Assembly: GCA_947384015.1 (NCBI GenBank)
Contig: CANDFN010000001.1
Span: forward strand, 1-41,687
Source: an uncultured Clostridia bacterium
Lineage (GTDB): Bacteria; Bacillota; Clostridia; Christensenellales; UBA1242
Direction of reading: 5' to 3'
DNA: 41,687 nt
Shown: positions 7,652 to 15,187 of the stretch, piece by piece
How the letters are laid out: the number at the start of each line of letters is the position of its first letter
Numbering within the stretch: position 1 is the first letter of the stretch
Notes under the pieces: model-generated
The model's database searches: none
Told to the model about the DNA's origin: nothing
Seen by the model: only the letters and a program-made list of their open reading frames with translations
Position numbers and translations under genes: made by a program

Positions 7652-8005
7652 TTATTCTTCATCACTAATTTCTTTTGCAAGTTTCATAATATCAGAACCA
7701 TACTTTGCTTTGCCATTTTCACGCATCTTTTTGTATATGATATAGTTAACTGAACATCCTATTATTCCAATCACACCAACCACTATGCCAATTACCATTG
7801 CAATCACACCAGAGCCAATTACCTTCATTGCCAAACACATACCAGTGCCTAAAATTAAAGCACAAACAACACCAAAAGTGTAAGCAAATATCATTGCTGG
7901 AAGCTTAGCTTTTTTATCTAACTTTTTTAATTGTTTAACCTTTGTTGTGTTTTTTTGCGCATATTCGTTTGCAATATGCTCTGCATAAATTTTATCTGTA
8001 TTCAT
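7652..8005 (-). CDS. Small two-TM membrane protein, operon partner of tetR
   Basis: The 117-residue protein has a charged N-terminal half (residues 1-35) and two hydrophobic segments (~37-60 and ~66-90) separated by a Gly-rich turn, then a charged tail. I recognise it as the family often auto-annotated dihydropteridine reductase in Clostridia, a name with no support in the sequence: no Rossmann motif is present. AAAGGAGG precedes the ATG. Its stop codon is directly followed by the tetR ribosome binding site, so the two are co-transcribed and it is likely controlled by that regulator. Confidence 0.75.
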   Translation of the reverse strand: MNTDKIYAEHIANEYAQKNTTKVKQLKKLDKKAKLPAMIFAYTFGVVCALILGTGMCLAMKVIGSGVIAMVIGIVVGVIGIIGCSVNYIIYKKMRENGKAKYGSDIMKLAKEISDEE

Positions 8006-8169
8006 CTCTATACCTCCTTTATGAATTACAACTAAATTATAGCAGAGATAAATAGATAATCACACAACACAAAATTTAAAAAATGTTGATTTAAAAAAGT
8101 TTATTGCATTTTTATTATAACGCAAAGTTTATTATTCATATACCTATTTATATTATTTAAATAAATAAA

Positions 8170-8189
8170 AAAAGGCTATAGAGCCTTTT
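8170..8189 (-). terminator. Terminator of the 178-residue gene
   Basis: Stem AAAAGGCT / AGCCTTTT with a 4-nt loop and a T tract on the minus strand. The stem slightly overlaps the stop codon. Confidence 0.85.
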
Positions 8190-8724
8190 ATACGGTTGCA
8201 TTACTAGAATCTAAGTAATCAAACTCAGTTTCATCTGCGCTTGTTTTTTTATTTTTAGTAATGCCAACACTAGTTCTTTCAACTGGTGCAACCTTATTTT
8301 GTTTTTCTGCCAAGTATGCATCACGGTCATCTCTATATTTTTGACTAAACCAATATTCTCTCATTAGCTTGTCATATTTCTTCCATTGATGTGCCTTTTT
8401 TAGTTCTTTAAAATTTCTCTCTGCCTGAGCATAATCTTCTTTTGTTGGTTTAGGTTGAGTTTCGTCATCTGCCGCACCAAAACCTGCAAACAAAGACAAG
8501 CCAGAAGTTAAAATGCTGCAACCGGCAAGAATTGCTAAACCAATAGCCGCACCACCGCCCAAAATAACTGCACCTGCTATAGCCGCACTTCCAAATAGTG
8601 CGAAAATTGCAGCAACAACACTCATTCTTCTCTTATTGCTAATATTACATTCTACTGTAGCCATGGTTTCATATTCTAACCAATCGTTATAAGTAATTTC
8701 GTTAATAGAATTAAAGACTTTCAT
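8188..8724 (-). CDS. Hypothetical membrane protein with Gly/Ala-rich hairpin
   Basis: Unrecognised 178-residue protein. Residues ~35-85 form a hydrophobic, Gly/Ala-rich double-spanning region (AGAVILGGGAAIGLAILAG). The remainder (~90-178) is polar with a segment rich in Tyr, Lys, Arg and Asp (YWFSQKYRDDRDAYL) and a low-complexity tail. GGGAG is correctly spaced from the ATG at 8724, and the gene has its own terminator. The tail is predicted to be cytoplasmic. Function cannot be assigned. Confidence 0.7.
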   Translation of the reverse strand: MKVFNSINEITYNDWLEYETMATVECNISNKRRMSVVAAIFALFGSAAIAGAVILGGGAAIGLAILAGCSILTSGLSLFAGFGAADDETQPKPTKEDYAQAERNFKELKKAHQWKKYDKLMREYWFSQKYRDDRDAYLAEKQNKVAPVERTSVGITKNKKTSADETEFDYLDSSNATV

Positions 8725-8816
8725 ATAATCTCCCTTTTATGCAAAAATAATAACACCGGTTTAACGGTTTGTCAATAGCTAAATTTTAATTTTTAAAATA
8801 AAAAATCGCATATAAA

Positions 8817-8841
8817 ACAAAAAATCCGCGTTTTTGCGGAT
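8817..8841 (-). terminator. Terminator of the rpmH-rnpA-yidD-yidC-jag operon
   Basis: ATCCGC / GCGGAT stem with a 6-nt loop, followed by a T tract on the minus strand, just after the jag stop. Confidence 0.88.
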
Positions 8842-8845
8842 CTTT

Positions 8846-9592
8846 CTATCTATTAAAAACTGGTTTAACTACAACATGTCGTTTTTCACCTTCCCCAGTA
8901 GATTCTGTTGTAACATCATCTCTTTCTTGAAGGGTTGTGTGAATAATACGTCTATCATAAGCGTTCATAGGGTCTAGATGAATATTTCTTTCTATGCTTA
9001 CAGCTTGGTCTGCAGTTTTATTTGCAAGAGCTATAATTGCAGTTTGTCTATCAGCTTTGTAACCATTAACATCAAGGTAAATGCGAATAACATTTTCTGC
9101 TTTTCTTTTTAAGCCACTTAACAAAACTTGTAATGCTTTTAAGTTGTCGCCATGGTAACCAATTAATCGGCTTAAACCTTTTTCTGTGCCCGTTACGGTA
9201 AAACTTAATTCATTTTCGCCTGCATCGCAAGTTACTTTTGCTTCCTTATCTATAAAGCCAACCAAACCGGTTAAAAATTCTTCACAACGTTTTTGCAAAG
9301 CCGCGCTATCAACAACACGAACTTTTTTAACTTTTGCAGGCACGGTTTTCTCTTCCTTTACTTCCTCAGTTTGTTCTACCTTTGGAATATCTTCTGGTTG
9401 GATTTCTTCTTTAACAACTTCTTCAACTGCAGTTTCTAAATCTTCACCCCAAGCAAGTTGAACTTTAGCCTTTTTAAAAAGTCCACCTTCTTCTAACACT
9501 TTAACTTCAACTTCATCGCGGGTAAGCCCACATTCTAACAATCCGTTTTGAATTGCGATTTCTACACTTTTACCAGTTGCTGTAATTTTCAT
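8846..9592 (-). CDS. jag: RNA-binding protein Jag/KhpB
   Basis: The 248-residue protein has the three Jag parts: Jag_N (residues 1-50, ATGKSVEIAIQNGL...), an acidic Glu/Val/Pro linker (~55-90), a KH domain with the GYHG loop (GLSRLIGYHGDNLKAL) and a C-terminal R3H domain with the NAYDRRIIHTTL helix. Jag/KhpB is known as an RNA chaperone affecting cell elongation and is classically found beside yidC, as here. AGGAGG precedes the ATG. It is the last gene of the rpmH operon, 78 bp after yidC. Confidence 0.95.
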   Translation of the reverse strand: MKITATGKSVEIAIQNGLLECGLTRDEVEVKVLEEGGLFKKAKVQLAWGEDLETAVEEVVKEEIQPEDIPKVEQTEEVKEEKTVPAKVKKVRVVDSAALQKRCEEFLTGLVGFIDKEAKVTCDAGENELSFTVTGTEKGLSRLIGYHGDNLKALQVLLSGLKRKAENVIRIYLDVNGYKADRQTAIIALANKTADQAVSIERNIHLDPMNAYDRRIIHTTLQERDDVTTESTGEGEKRHVVVKPVFNR

Positions 9593-9670
9593 CTTTTCCT
9601 CCTACTTTGTGTTACCAAAAGTCTTTTAAACTTTTTACTTCCCCTTTTGTTTATAGTTTATACATAACCC

Positions 9671-10744
9671 CTATTTTTTGTAATTTCTGCTATATTCAAC
9701 TACTTCTGTGCTTTTCTTTTTCATTAGTTTTTGAACATCTTTTTTGCCAACACCTTTCATTATTAAAGATATAATAAATGATAACAAGGTTGTCATAATA
9801 GAGTTAGTTATAATATATAGTGTAAACAACGCATTAGATGTCCAAGCAAATATAAACATCGCTACAGGCATTGCAAGCATCATGATTTTATTCATCATGT
9901 TCATCTTTTGCCCTTTTTGTTGCATTGTTTTAGCCGAAATAAATTGTGCAAGGAATGATACTAACACGCAGGCAATAATTAAACCAAAATAACCATTTGC
10001 ATCTTTACCTTCACCCACAATAGATGAGGTTATGGCTTCATAACGCTCGGTTATTGCTCTACCCTCTGCGCTATCAGCTGCAATATTGTAATGTTTAAGG
10101 TAATCTTCTAATTTTACAAACTGACTTTCGTAACTTTTATCTGCCTTAAATACGTTTTTAACCCATAGCCATTTTGTTTTTTCGCTTAATGTTTTGTTTG
10201 CTTCAATTACAGCTTCTTTTGCTTTATTTTTTGCATAATCAGTTAATGAGATTGCTTCTTTTTCATCCTCTGGCAATAGTTCATAATCCTCGGCAGCTCT
10301 ATTATAGGTTTGTTCATATGCAGTGTCTAGTTCTTTATAAGATTCATACATCTTTTCGTTACCATAACTGCGGATGCTTCCGTATAAGGTAAAGAACACT
10401 ACCATAGATACAACCATTGTTACCAACATTATAATGCAACTGCCACCCAAACCTGTGTTATACTTTTTGTAAAGCTTGTTGGTTTCTGCATTAATGCGTT
10501 CTTTATCTCCCGCATATTTTTCGTTAATAGCATTTATTTCTGGTTGCATATAAGCCATTACTCGTTGTTGTTTAGTGGTAGAAAACCTTTGCATTAAATC
10601 TAGTGGGCTTAACACTAGTTTTAACAAGATAGTAAAAACTATGATTGTCCATCCATAATTGACAATCCATTTTGCAAATATATTTAATAAAGTAGCCCAA
10701 AGGTTGCCCGAAAGTAATAGGCTAAAAGAGTTTAACATTTCCAT
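9671..10744 (-). CDS. yidC: Membrane protein insertase YidC/Oxa1
   Basis: YidC inserts and folds membrane proteins, alone or with Sec. The 357-residue form has a first conserved segment (GWTIIVFTILLKLVLSPLD, ~33-51), a charged cytoplasmic loop, a second segment (~100-125), an extracytoplasmic insert of about 125 mostly charged residues (~128-250) and three more segments (~250-340). The insert is longer than in short Bacillus YidC proteins. I see no lipobox cysteine. The start overlaps the yidD end by 13 bases, with AGGGA spaced correctly, so the two are translationally coupled. The basic tail (KKKSTEVVEYSRNYKK) is typical for ribosome contact. Confidence 0.93.
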   Translation of the reverse strand: MEMLNSFSLLLSGNLWATLLNIFAKWIVNYGWTIIVFTILLKLVLSPLDLMQRFSTTKQQRVMAYMQPEINAINEKYAGDKERINAETNKLYKKYNTGLGGSCIIMLVTMVVSMVVFFTLYGSIRSYGNEKMYESYKELDTAYEQTYNRAAEDYELLPEDEKEAISLTDYAKNKAKEAVIEANKTLSEKTKWLWVKNVFKADKSYESQFVKLEDYLKHYNIAADSAEGRAITERYEAITSSIVGEGKDANGYFGLIIACVLVSFLAQFISAKTMQQKGQKMNMMNKIMMLAMPVAMFIFAWTSNALFTLYIITNSIMTTLLSFIISLIMKGVGKKDVQKLMKKKSTEVVEYSRNYKK

Positions 10745-11004
10745 TTATAATTCCCTAATAAATTTGGTTGAGGCAAATCGTATTCGCCCTTTATCTTGTG
10801 GCAACGAAGCAATCTTTTTAAAGCTATAAAGCATCCCCAAATTGCACCATAATATTTAATTACTGCAAAAGCAAAACTGCTACAGGTTGGTATTGAATTA
10901 CAATTTCTACCAATAAATTTGCTTAAAGTTGCTTTATATAGCAAAATAAGCGCAAGTGCAATTAAGGTGAGTGGATAGGTGACAATATAATAAATTTTAA
11001 ACAT
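10732..11004 (-). CDS. yidD: Membrane protein insertion efficiency factor YidD
   Basis: A 90-residue protein with the YidD signature: Cys-containing PTCSSFAFAVIKYYG followed by ALKRLLRCHKI. The N-terminal hydrophobic helix (~8-25) anchors it to the inner face of the membrane. It overlaps rnpA at its start (ATGTTTAA, 8 bases) and yidC at its end, which is the usual rnpA-yidD-yidC order. The usual GGxDPVP tail is changed to KGEYDLPQPN. Confidence 0.92.
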   Translation of the reverse strand: MFKIYYIVTYPLTLIALALILLYKATLSKFIGRNCNSIPTCSSFAFAVIKYYGAIWGCFIALKRLLRCHKIKGEYDLPQPNLLGNYKWKC

Positions 11005-11344
11005 CTTGCCCCTTTAACAACTTATACTTTTTTAACATTGCAATAAGTTGACGTTCTATATCTACAGAACTTTTACCCACAATAGATTCGCGTGCTGTAA
11101 ACACATAATTTTTTACAGCAAACTTATCTATATTTAACCTACAAGCCTCGCTTATTATGCGTTTTGTTCTACTACGAACAACGCTGTTTCCCACTTGTTT
11201 ACTAACCGAAATACCAATTTGAGGATAAGGTTTGTAAGCACGCACATAATGCACAAAGAAATCTTGAGCATGTGCCACCTGACCTTTACGATAAACAAAA
11301 TTAAATTCTTTACGTTTTTTTAAGCGATTTACTTTGTTTAACAT
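10997..11344 (-). CDS. rnpA: Ribonuclease P protein component
   Basis: The 115-residue basic protein binds RNase P RNA for 5' maturation of tRNA precursors. The family signature GISVSKQVGNSVVRSRTKR is intact, with the RNA-binding Arg/Lys residues. It starts seven bases after the rpmH stop and overlaps yidD. The RNase P RNA gene is not in this window. Confidence 0.96.
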   Translation of the reverse strand: MLNKVNRLKKRKEFNFVYRKGQVAHAQDFFVHYVRAYKPYPQIGISVSKQVGNSVVRSRTKRIISEACRLNIDKFAVKNYVFTARESIVGKSSVDIERQLIAMLKKYKLLKGQDV

Positions 11345-11351
11345 AATATTC

Positions 11352-11486
11352 CTACGCTGTTAATTCTTTTTTACCTTTGTTTCTACGTCTTTTTAAAACC
11401 TTTCTACCAGATAGAGTTTTCATTCTTGCCCTGAAGCCGTGCACTCTGCTACGGTGTTTCTTTTTAGGTTGATAAGTTCTTTTCAT
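11352..11486 (-). CDS. rpmH: 50S ribosomal protein L34
   Basis: This gene is only 44 codons and encodes MKRTYQPKKKHRSRVHGF, continuing with the typical RMKTLSGRKVLKRRRNKGKK block. GGAG lies seven to eight bases before the ATG. It is the first gene of the rpmH-rnpA-yidD-yidC-jag operon, preceded by a ~100-nt structured leader and a consensus promoter. Confidence 0.97.
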   Translation of the reverse strand: MKRTYQPKKKHRSRVHGFRARMKTLSGRKVLKRRRNKGKKELTA

Positions 11487-11513
11487 TGTTGTCTCCTTTT
11501 AATTATTTGTTTT

Positions 11514-11571
11514 GTTGAGTTGGGATAGCCAAAACTGGCAAGGTGCAATTTTGCACAAGGAAATACTCAAC
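11514..11571 (-). ncRNA. Structured rpmH 5' leader (predicted three-way junction)
   Basis: In the minus-strand transcript the leader folds as a closing stem GTTGAGT / ACTCAAC (7 bp). It encloses two hairpins, GTGCA-AAAT-TGCAC and GCCA-GTTT-TGGC. The ribosome binding site and ATG lie about 25 nt downstream. The position suggests an autoregulatory leader of the L34/RNase P operon. I know of no described L34 leader motif of this shape; the call is inference from complementarity. Confidence 0.55.
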
Positions 11572-11593
11572 CGCCGATATAACTATCTTTTTA

Positions 11594-11622
11594 ATAATAA
11601 CAAAAAAACAAAATCTTGTCAA
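11594..11622 (-). promoter_or_regulatory. rpmH operon promoter
   Basis: On the minus strand: TTGACA (complement of 11617-11622), 17 bp, TATTAT (complement of 11594-11599). The expected transcription start near 11587 gives a leader of about 100 nt. Confidence 0.85.
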
Positions 11623-11670
11623 TAATTTATTTAACATTTTGTCTTTTACTTAATTTTATTGTTTTTTTCG

Positions 11671-12285
11671 TCAATTATTTTTTGTAATATTTATATTTTC
11701 TTCTGTTTTTTGAGGTTGTGTTTTAACCACCTTTGCATTTTCCATCAACCTGATTGTGTTACGCAAAACATCTAGTTCCTCTCTAATGGCTTTTATTAAA
11801 CTTTTATGACTTGGACTTAGTTTTTTGTGGAACCTTAAATAATTTATAATCTGCTTAGTTTGATGATATAAATTTTTTTGTTTTTCTAATGGCAGATTTA
11901 CACTGTCCATAATGTTGGCAAGCCTATCTGCAAGCTTTATTACCAATGCATAACTAGACATATTTGCCATTTTTCTTTCTAAATACTGAGCCTTACCCAT
12001 ATATCTACAATAATAAGAAGCTGTAGTTAATTCAAGCACCAAACTTGCAACAATTTCGCCAAATTCATCTTCAATTTCTTTATAAGAGGTGTAGGTGTCT
12101 TCAATGGTATCATGCAAAAGCGCAGCCGCCACCAACACGTCTATTTGCTTACTTTTTTTGTAAGTTCGCACAAGTTCTGCCACCTTTTTAGGATGTTCTA
12201 TATACGGGGTTACTCCGTCTGCCCTAAACTGACCTTGGTGTTTTTTAGTAGCAAATTCTAAAACATTATTATAATCTAATTTCAT
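11671..12285 (-). CDS. HD-domain hydrolase, RelA/SpoT (MESH1-like) type
   Basis: The 204-residue protein carries the hydrolase half of RSH enzymes and nothing else. Ligand motifs in order are the N-terminal KHQGQFRADGVTPYIEHP, LLHDTIED and KLADRLANI, the usual His, His-Asp and Asp metal set. No synthetase or regulatory domains follow; residues ~150-204 are a helical tail with a polar end. It is a stand-alone small alarmone hydrolase candidate (ppGpp or NADPH phosphatase activity known in the family). AAGGAG precedes the ATG. It is transcribed in the same direction as the rpmH operon downstream. Confidence 0.82.
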   Translation of the reverse strand: MKLDYNNVLEFATKKHQGQFRADGVTPYIEHPKKVAELVRTYKKSKQIDVLVAAALLHDTIEDTYTSYKEIEDEFGEIVASLVLELTTASYYCRYMGKAQYLERKMANMSSYALVIKLADRLANIMDSVNLPLEKQKNLYHQTKQIINYLRFHKKLSPSHKSLIKAIREELDVLRNTIRLMENAKVVKTQPQKTEENINITKNN

Positions 12286-12335
12286 TTTTTACTCCTTAAT
12301 AAACCATATTATTTATCCGCATGCCAAAAACCTTT

Positions 12336-12365
12336 TTATAAAAACAAAAGGCATAATTGCCCTTT
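12336..12365 (-). terminator. Terminator of the 338-residue membrane protein gene
   Basis: AAAGGGCA / TGCCTTTT stem (one G-T wobble) with a 4-nt loop, then a T-rich tract on the minus strand. Confidence 0.75.
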
Positions 12366-12370
12366 GCTTT

Positions 12371-13387
12371 TTAGTTATTTGTAGGTTTACCGTCCACCAT
12401 TGTTTCGGTTGATACTACATTAAATATTTCTAATAACCTATCTTTTATTTGTTCTGCAGTATATCCGCTACCTTTTGTGTTAAATACAATGTTTGTAGAT
12501 TTATCTGCAGTAACTATGTTTACATTATTATTTTTGCTAGTTACAATAACTTCTGGCAAAACAGTGTTGTCTATCACAACCGCTTTTTCTGCTGTTGGTT
12601 TTTTATCTGCAAGGTTAAATGCTAGTATTTTATCTTTACCTAAAATGAAGTTGCATCTAACACCAGAGCCATAAACACGATATGCTCCAACCCCCAAGAA
12701 TGCGGCAGATAACGCTCCACCCATTGCTGAAGCTATGCTTTTACCCAAATTTTTTGCTGCGTCTTTTTTACTTGTTAAAATTCCACTAACAACCATTGCA
12801 TCAGGGACATTGTTTGTAGCATGCTCTATAACTTTATTTTGAGCTTTTGCAGTGTTAGCGCTACCAATTAACAAGCAAACTGCTAATAGTGCAAATGTTC
12901 CAGCCGCAATAAATAGAACTATTGAAACTGTGTTGCCAGCCGTTAAATTGTATGTATTGCCATTTACAGTCATTTTAAAGCTGTTCATTGATGAGTAATA
13001 AGCAATTATTTCTCTATCAAGAGTAGGCACAGTTGAAAGGTCTAGTTCTTCACCCGGTGCAAGTTCCTCTGGGAAGTAATAAGAAATAGTATGCCCAGCA
13101 TAACCACCATGAAAGTGAAAATCTTGTGTTCCATTCTCTACTTTGTATGTCAAGGTAAATGTATCGTTATCAATAACAATTGTTTCGTTAGAAGTATTTT
13201 TTATTCTACCACCCATATTGTATCTACCGCTACCTTCATAAGTTTCTGTAAAGGTTATGCGTGAGGTAACTGATATTGGCCAACTCTTTTGATAAGTTGC
13301 CATATAAATTCCGCCACCTAAAGCAAATGCAACCGCGATAACCGCCATAATTATAAAGCTAGTTAATTTTACTTTTGTTTTTTTCAT
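12371..13387 (-). CDS. Hypothetical bitopic membrane protein with extracytoplasmic beta domain
   Basis: Unrecognised 338-residue protein. A hydrophobic segment at ~8-30 is followed by an extracytoplasmic stretch (~35-150) rich in Thr, Asn and Tyr that looks beta-sandwich-like (IKNTSNETIVIDNDTFTLTY), a second segment (~153-178), and a cytoplasmic part with a Gly/Ala-rich stretch (~220-245) and a C-terminal region resembling a small PH-like or response domain. AAGGA lies upstream of the ATG and the gene has a terminator. The charge pattern suggests both termini inside. No enzymatic motif is visible. Confidence 0.7.
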   Translation of the reverse strand: MKKTKVKLTSFIIMAVIAVAFALGGGIYMATYQKSWPISVTSRITFTETYEGSGRYNMGGRIKNTSNETIVIDNDTFTLTYKVENGTQDFHFHGGYAGHTISYYFPEELAPGEELDLSTVPTLDREIIAYYSSMNSFKMTVNGNTYNLTAGNTVSIVLFIAAGTFALLAVCLLIGSANTAKAQNKVIEHATNNVPDAMVVSGILTSKKDAAKNLGKSIASAMGGALSAAFLGVGAYRVYGSGVRCNFILGKDKILAFNLADKKPTAEKAVVIDNTVLPEVIVTSKNNNVNIVTADKSTNIVFNTKGSGYTAEQIKDRLLEIFNVVSTETMVDGKPTNN

Positions 13388-13455
13388 TTTTTCTCATTTC
13401 CTTATTAATAAAATTTTTATCTATTATTTTAAGTTTAACGATGTTCCGTTATGTT

Positions 13456-14109
13456 TTAATCTGCTTGCCATAGATAATACAAAGTTTGTTCTATTGTAAT
13501 ATCTTCTGGTATAAAAGTATTCTCTATGGTTTGGCTTAGTGCAGACCTCTTTTCACACATAAGCATTTCATTGCTATTAAAGGTTGTATTAGAAGTCAAT
13601 CTTTCTTCAAATGGGCTAAAACTAACCTTTAAACAATTTTTTAGTTTTTTACTTGCAGATTTAGCTATTATTTCAGCCTTTCCTTTTGCTTGATTAAATA
13701 CCAGCGATAGAACCTCATTTTTTGCATCCTCTTCATTCCGCAAACCAAACCTTATTGTGTATTTAGGTGCATTTTTTATTTGAGTTATTTTTTCCATTAA
13801 GGTAGCCATTAATTTTACATCATAATCCAAAGTTAAATTACATACCTGACTATACACAAAACCAACAAACACATCTTTTTTTAATTTATAATCGTATTCA
13901 TTTTTCTTGTATAGTCTAAAGTTAGTAGTTTTTAAATCTTCCTTATTTATTTTAAAAGTATTTAGTAATTTAACAAACTCTTCAACTGCTAAAGCCCCGT
14001 TTTTTAACGCCGTCTCGTAAGTTTTACTTAACACCTCAAAGTTAAAACTTAAGTTAACAATGTTTGGCTTATAGGCTTTTTCTGCTGTTGCTTGAACATA
14101 AATATCCAT
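13456..14109 (-). CDS. SIMPL (DUF541)-domain protein
   Basis: The 217-residue protein matches the SIMPL/YggE family, whose members have repeated segments of the form VQATAEKAYKPNIVNLSFNFE and KGKAEIIAKSASKKL. Unlike periplasmic YggE proteins it lacks a signal peptide, so a cytoplasmic location is likely. An upstream in-frame ATG at 14136 exists, but AAAGGAG lies between it and the ATG at 14109, so 14109 is the start. It follows the FakA-C-like gene by 42 bp and shares its promoter. Biochemical role unknown. Confidence 0.8.
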   Translation of the reverse strand: MDIYVQATAEKAYKPNIVNLSFNFEVLSKTYETALKNGALAVEEFVKLLNTFKINKEDLKTTNFRLYKKNEYDYKLKKDVFVGFVYSQVCNLTLDYDVKLMATLMEKITQIKNAPKYTIRFGLRNEEDAKNEVLSLVFNQAKGKAEIIAKSASKKLKNCLKVSFSPFEERLTSNTTFNSNEMLMCEKRSALSQTIENTFIPEDITIEQTLYYLWQAD

Positions 14110-14151
14110 AAAAACTCCTTTATAAAATTTAAACAAAAAAGCGGAAGAAAG

Positions 14152-14409
14152 TTAACCTTTCTCTCCGCGTGCTTGCCTTATCATATCTTCAACTACAATG
14201 TCAAAAATTTCGCCTAAACTTGCGCAATATTCTAACACTTGCCAAGGCTCGTTGGTGTGAAAATGAATTTTTATAAGTTCAGGGTCCCCAACTGCAATTA
14301 AGCAATCTCCTTTAAAGTGTGTCATAAAATAGTCATGAATTGCATCTTCATCTAAACCCTTGCCTTCTATTAAAAGTTGAGTGTCGTATCTAAATTCAAT
14401 AGGTTCCAT
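14152..14409 (-). CDS. Stand-alone FakA (DAK-like) C-terminal domain protein
   Basis: The 85-residue protein corresponds to the C-terminal DegV-like part of fatty-acid kinase FakA/YloV: RYDTQLLIEGKGL, GDCLIAVGDPELIKIHFHTN and a final GEIFDIVVEDM block are all recognisable. The kinase (DhaL) domain is absent, so it cannot phosphorylate by itself. Similar short proteins occur in Clostridia annotated kinase to dihydroxyacetone kinase. AAGGAG precedes the ATG. Its promoter sits on top of the upstream gene's terminator. Function unknown; a fatty-acid-binding role is conceivable. Confidence 0.75.
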   Translation of the reverse strand: MEPIEFRYDTQLLIEGKGLDEDAIHDYFMTHFKGDCLIAVGDPELIKIHFHTNEPWQVLEYCASLGEIFDIVVEDMIRQARGEKG

Positions 14410-14427
14410 ATCTTCTCCTTAAAAAGA

Positions 14428-14456
14428 ATTATAAAAAAAACTAAAAAATTTGTAAA
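14428..14456 (-). promoter_or_regulatory. Promoter of the FakA-C-like/SIMPL operon
   Basis: On the minus strand: TTTACA (complement of 14451-14456), 17 bp, TATAAT (complement of 14428-14433). The -35 box is in the loop of the terminator described next. Confidence 0.75.
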
Positions 14457-14469
14457 GCATTTTTTAGTT
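14430..14469 (-). terminator. Terminator of the decayed Cys-rich gene
   Basis: Perfect 11-bp stem AACTAAAAAAT / ATTTTTTAGTT around a 9-nt loop, followed on the minus strand by eight Ts. It overlaps the next promoter. Confidence 0.75.
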
Positions 14470-14505
14470 CTTTACAAATAAAAATAATTTTCCAAAATAT
14501 AACAA

Positions 14506-14848
14506 CTAGCTATTAACATTCCAGTTGTCGTATGTAATTTTTAACAAACAAAACAATTGTTGTAGTTGTTGTTTAGACAACGCCGCAAAAAGCTGATTAA
14601 CATTTAAATTATTACTGTGATGTAAATAATGACCACATTTTCTTAATAAACTTAAAACCTTTTCTTTATCACTCATAAGTTCAAAAGGTTTTTCTTCCCT
14701 TTGTTGATGATTGAGATGTGTGCTCTGCCCCTGCCTTCCTTACATATTTTCCTCTTTGCCTTGCACACCAAAATACGCTCTGCCACGCGGACATCTTAAT
14801 TCTTGCTTAGAACAATGATTTGCATTGTGGACAAAACTCTTCTTTCAT
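14506..14848 (-). pseudogene. Decayed gene for a Cys-rich helical protein
   Basis: An intact-looking promoter and AGGAAG ribosome binding site lead to ATG at 14848, but the frame breaks. Frame 1 gives MKEEFCPQC and stops soon after. A shifted frame continues NHCSKQELRCPRGRAYFGV, then QGKEENM, and then meets a TAA (14740-14742). The same frame after the stop reads GRQGQSTHLNHQQREEK, and KVLSLLRKCGHYLHHSNN and more follow to TAG at 14506. The joined product is a ~115-residue protein with an N-terminal Cys cluster (probable zinc site) and a helical C-terminus, a layout I recall from small clostridial proteins. One indel and one nonsense codon are needed. An internal ATG could still express the last ~55 residues. 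Confidence 0.7.
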
Positions 14849-14866
14849 AAAACTTCCTAAAAACAG

Positions 14867-14902
14867 AAAAGCGCAAGCCCATTAAGTTGGACTTACGCTT
14901 TT
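14867..14902 (-). terminator. Long hairpin in the leader of the decayed gene
   Basis: A 14-bp stem (AAAAGCGTAAGTCC / GGGCTTGCGCTTTT, two wobbles) with an 8-nt loop, followed on the minus strand by CTGTTTTT. It lies between the promoter and the ribosome binding site, so it may be an attenuator or end a short RNA. Confidence 0.5.
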
Positions 14903-14919
14903 GATGCTCACTTGTATTA

Positions 14920-14948
14920 AGTATAATGTTTTAAAAATTTTTAGTCAA
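14920..14948 (-). promoter_or_regulatory. Promoter of the decayed gene
   Basis: On the minus strand: TTGACT (complement of 14943-14948), 17 bp, TATACT (complement of 14920-14925). The region 14849-15187 holds no gene, only this promoter, the hairpin above, and the LysRS-like gene's promoter and leader. Confidence 0.75.
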
Positions 14949-15042
14949 CAATTTTTATTTCAAAACAATTAAACTGATAAAATTGATATTTTAACAAAAT
15001 AAAAAATCAATACTTTTGCCAATTTGTCCACCCCACAATTAA

Positions 15043-15071
15043 TTGACAATTATTGTATAACTTGTTATACT
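15043..15071 (+). promoter_or_regulatory. Promoter of the LysRS-like/gpsA operon
   Basis: TTGACA (15043-15048), 17 bp, TATACT (15066-15071). The predicted leader is about 110 nt and contains no T-box sequence. Confidence 0.8.
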
Positions 15072-15136
15072 ATAAAACGAAATAGATAAATATTTATTTA
15101 AACCGAATAGATATATTTGTTAAGTTTCAAAAACTA

Positions 15137-15165
15137 GCAACCTCTAATTTTTTTGTTTAGGTTGC
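15137..15165 (+). promoter_or_regulatory. Leader hairpin before the LysRS-like gene
   Basis: GCAACCT (15137-15143) pairs with AGGTTGC (15159-15165) around a T-rich 15-nt loop, ending about 10 nt before the AAGGAG. It could modulate translation; no known motif recognised. Confidence 0.4.
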
Positions 15166-15187
15166 AAAATAATAAGGAGATATATAC

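Noticed and set aside
15072..15187. T-box riboswitch in the LysRS-like leader
   Set aside because: No T-box sequence and no specifier stem; only one simple hairpin is visible.
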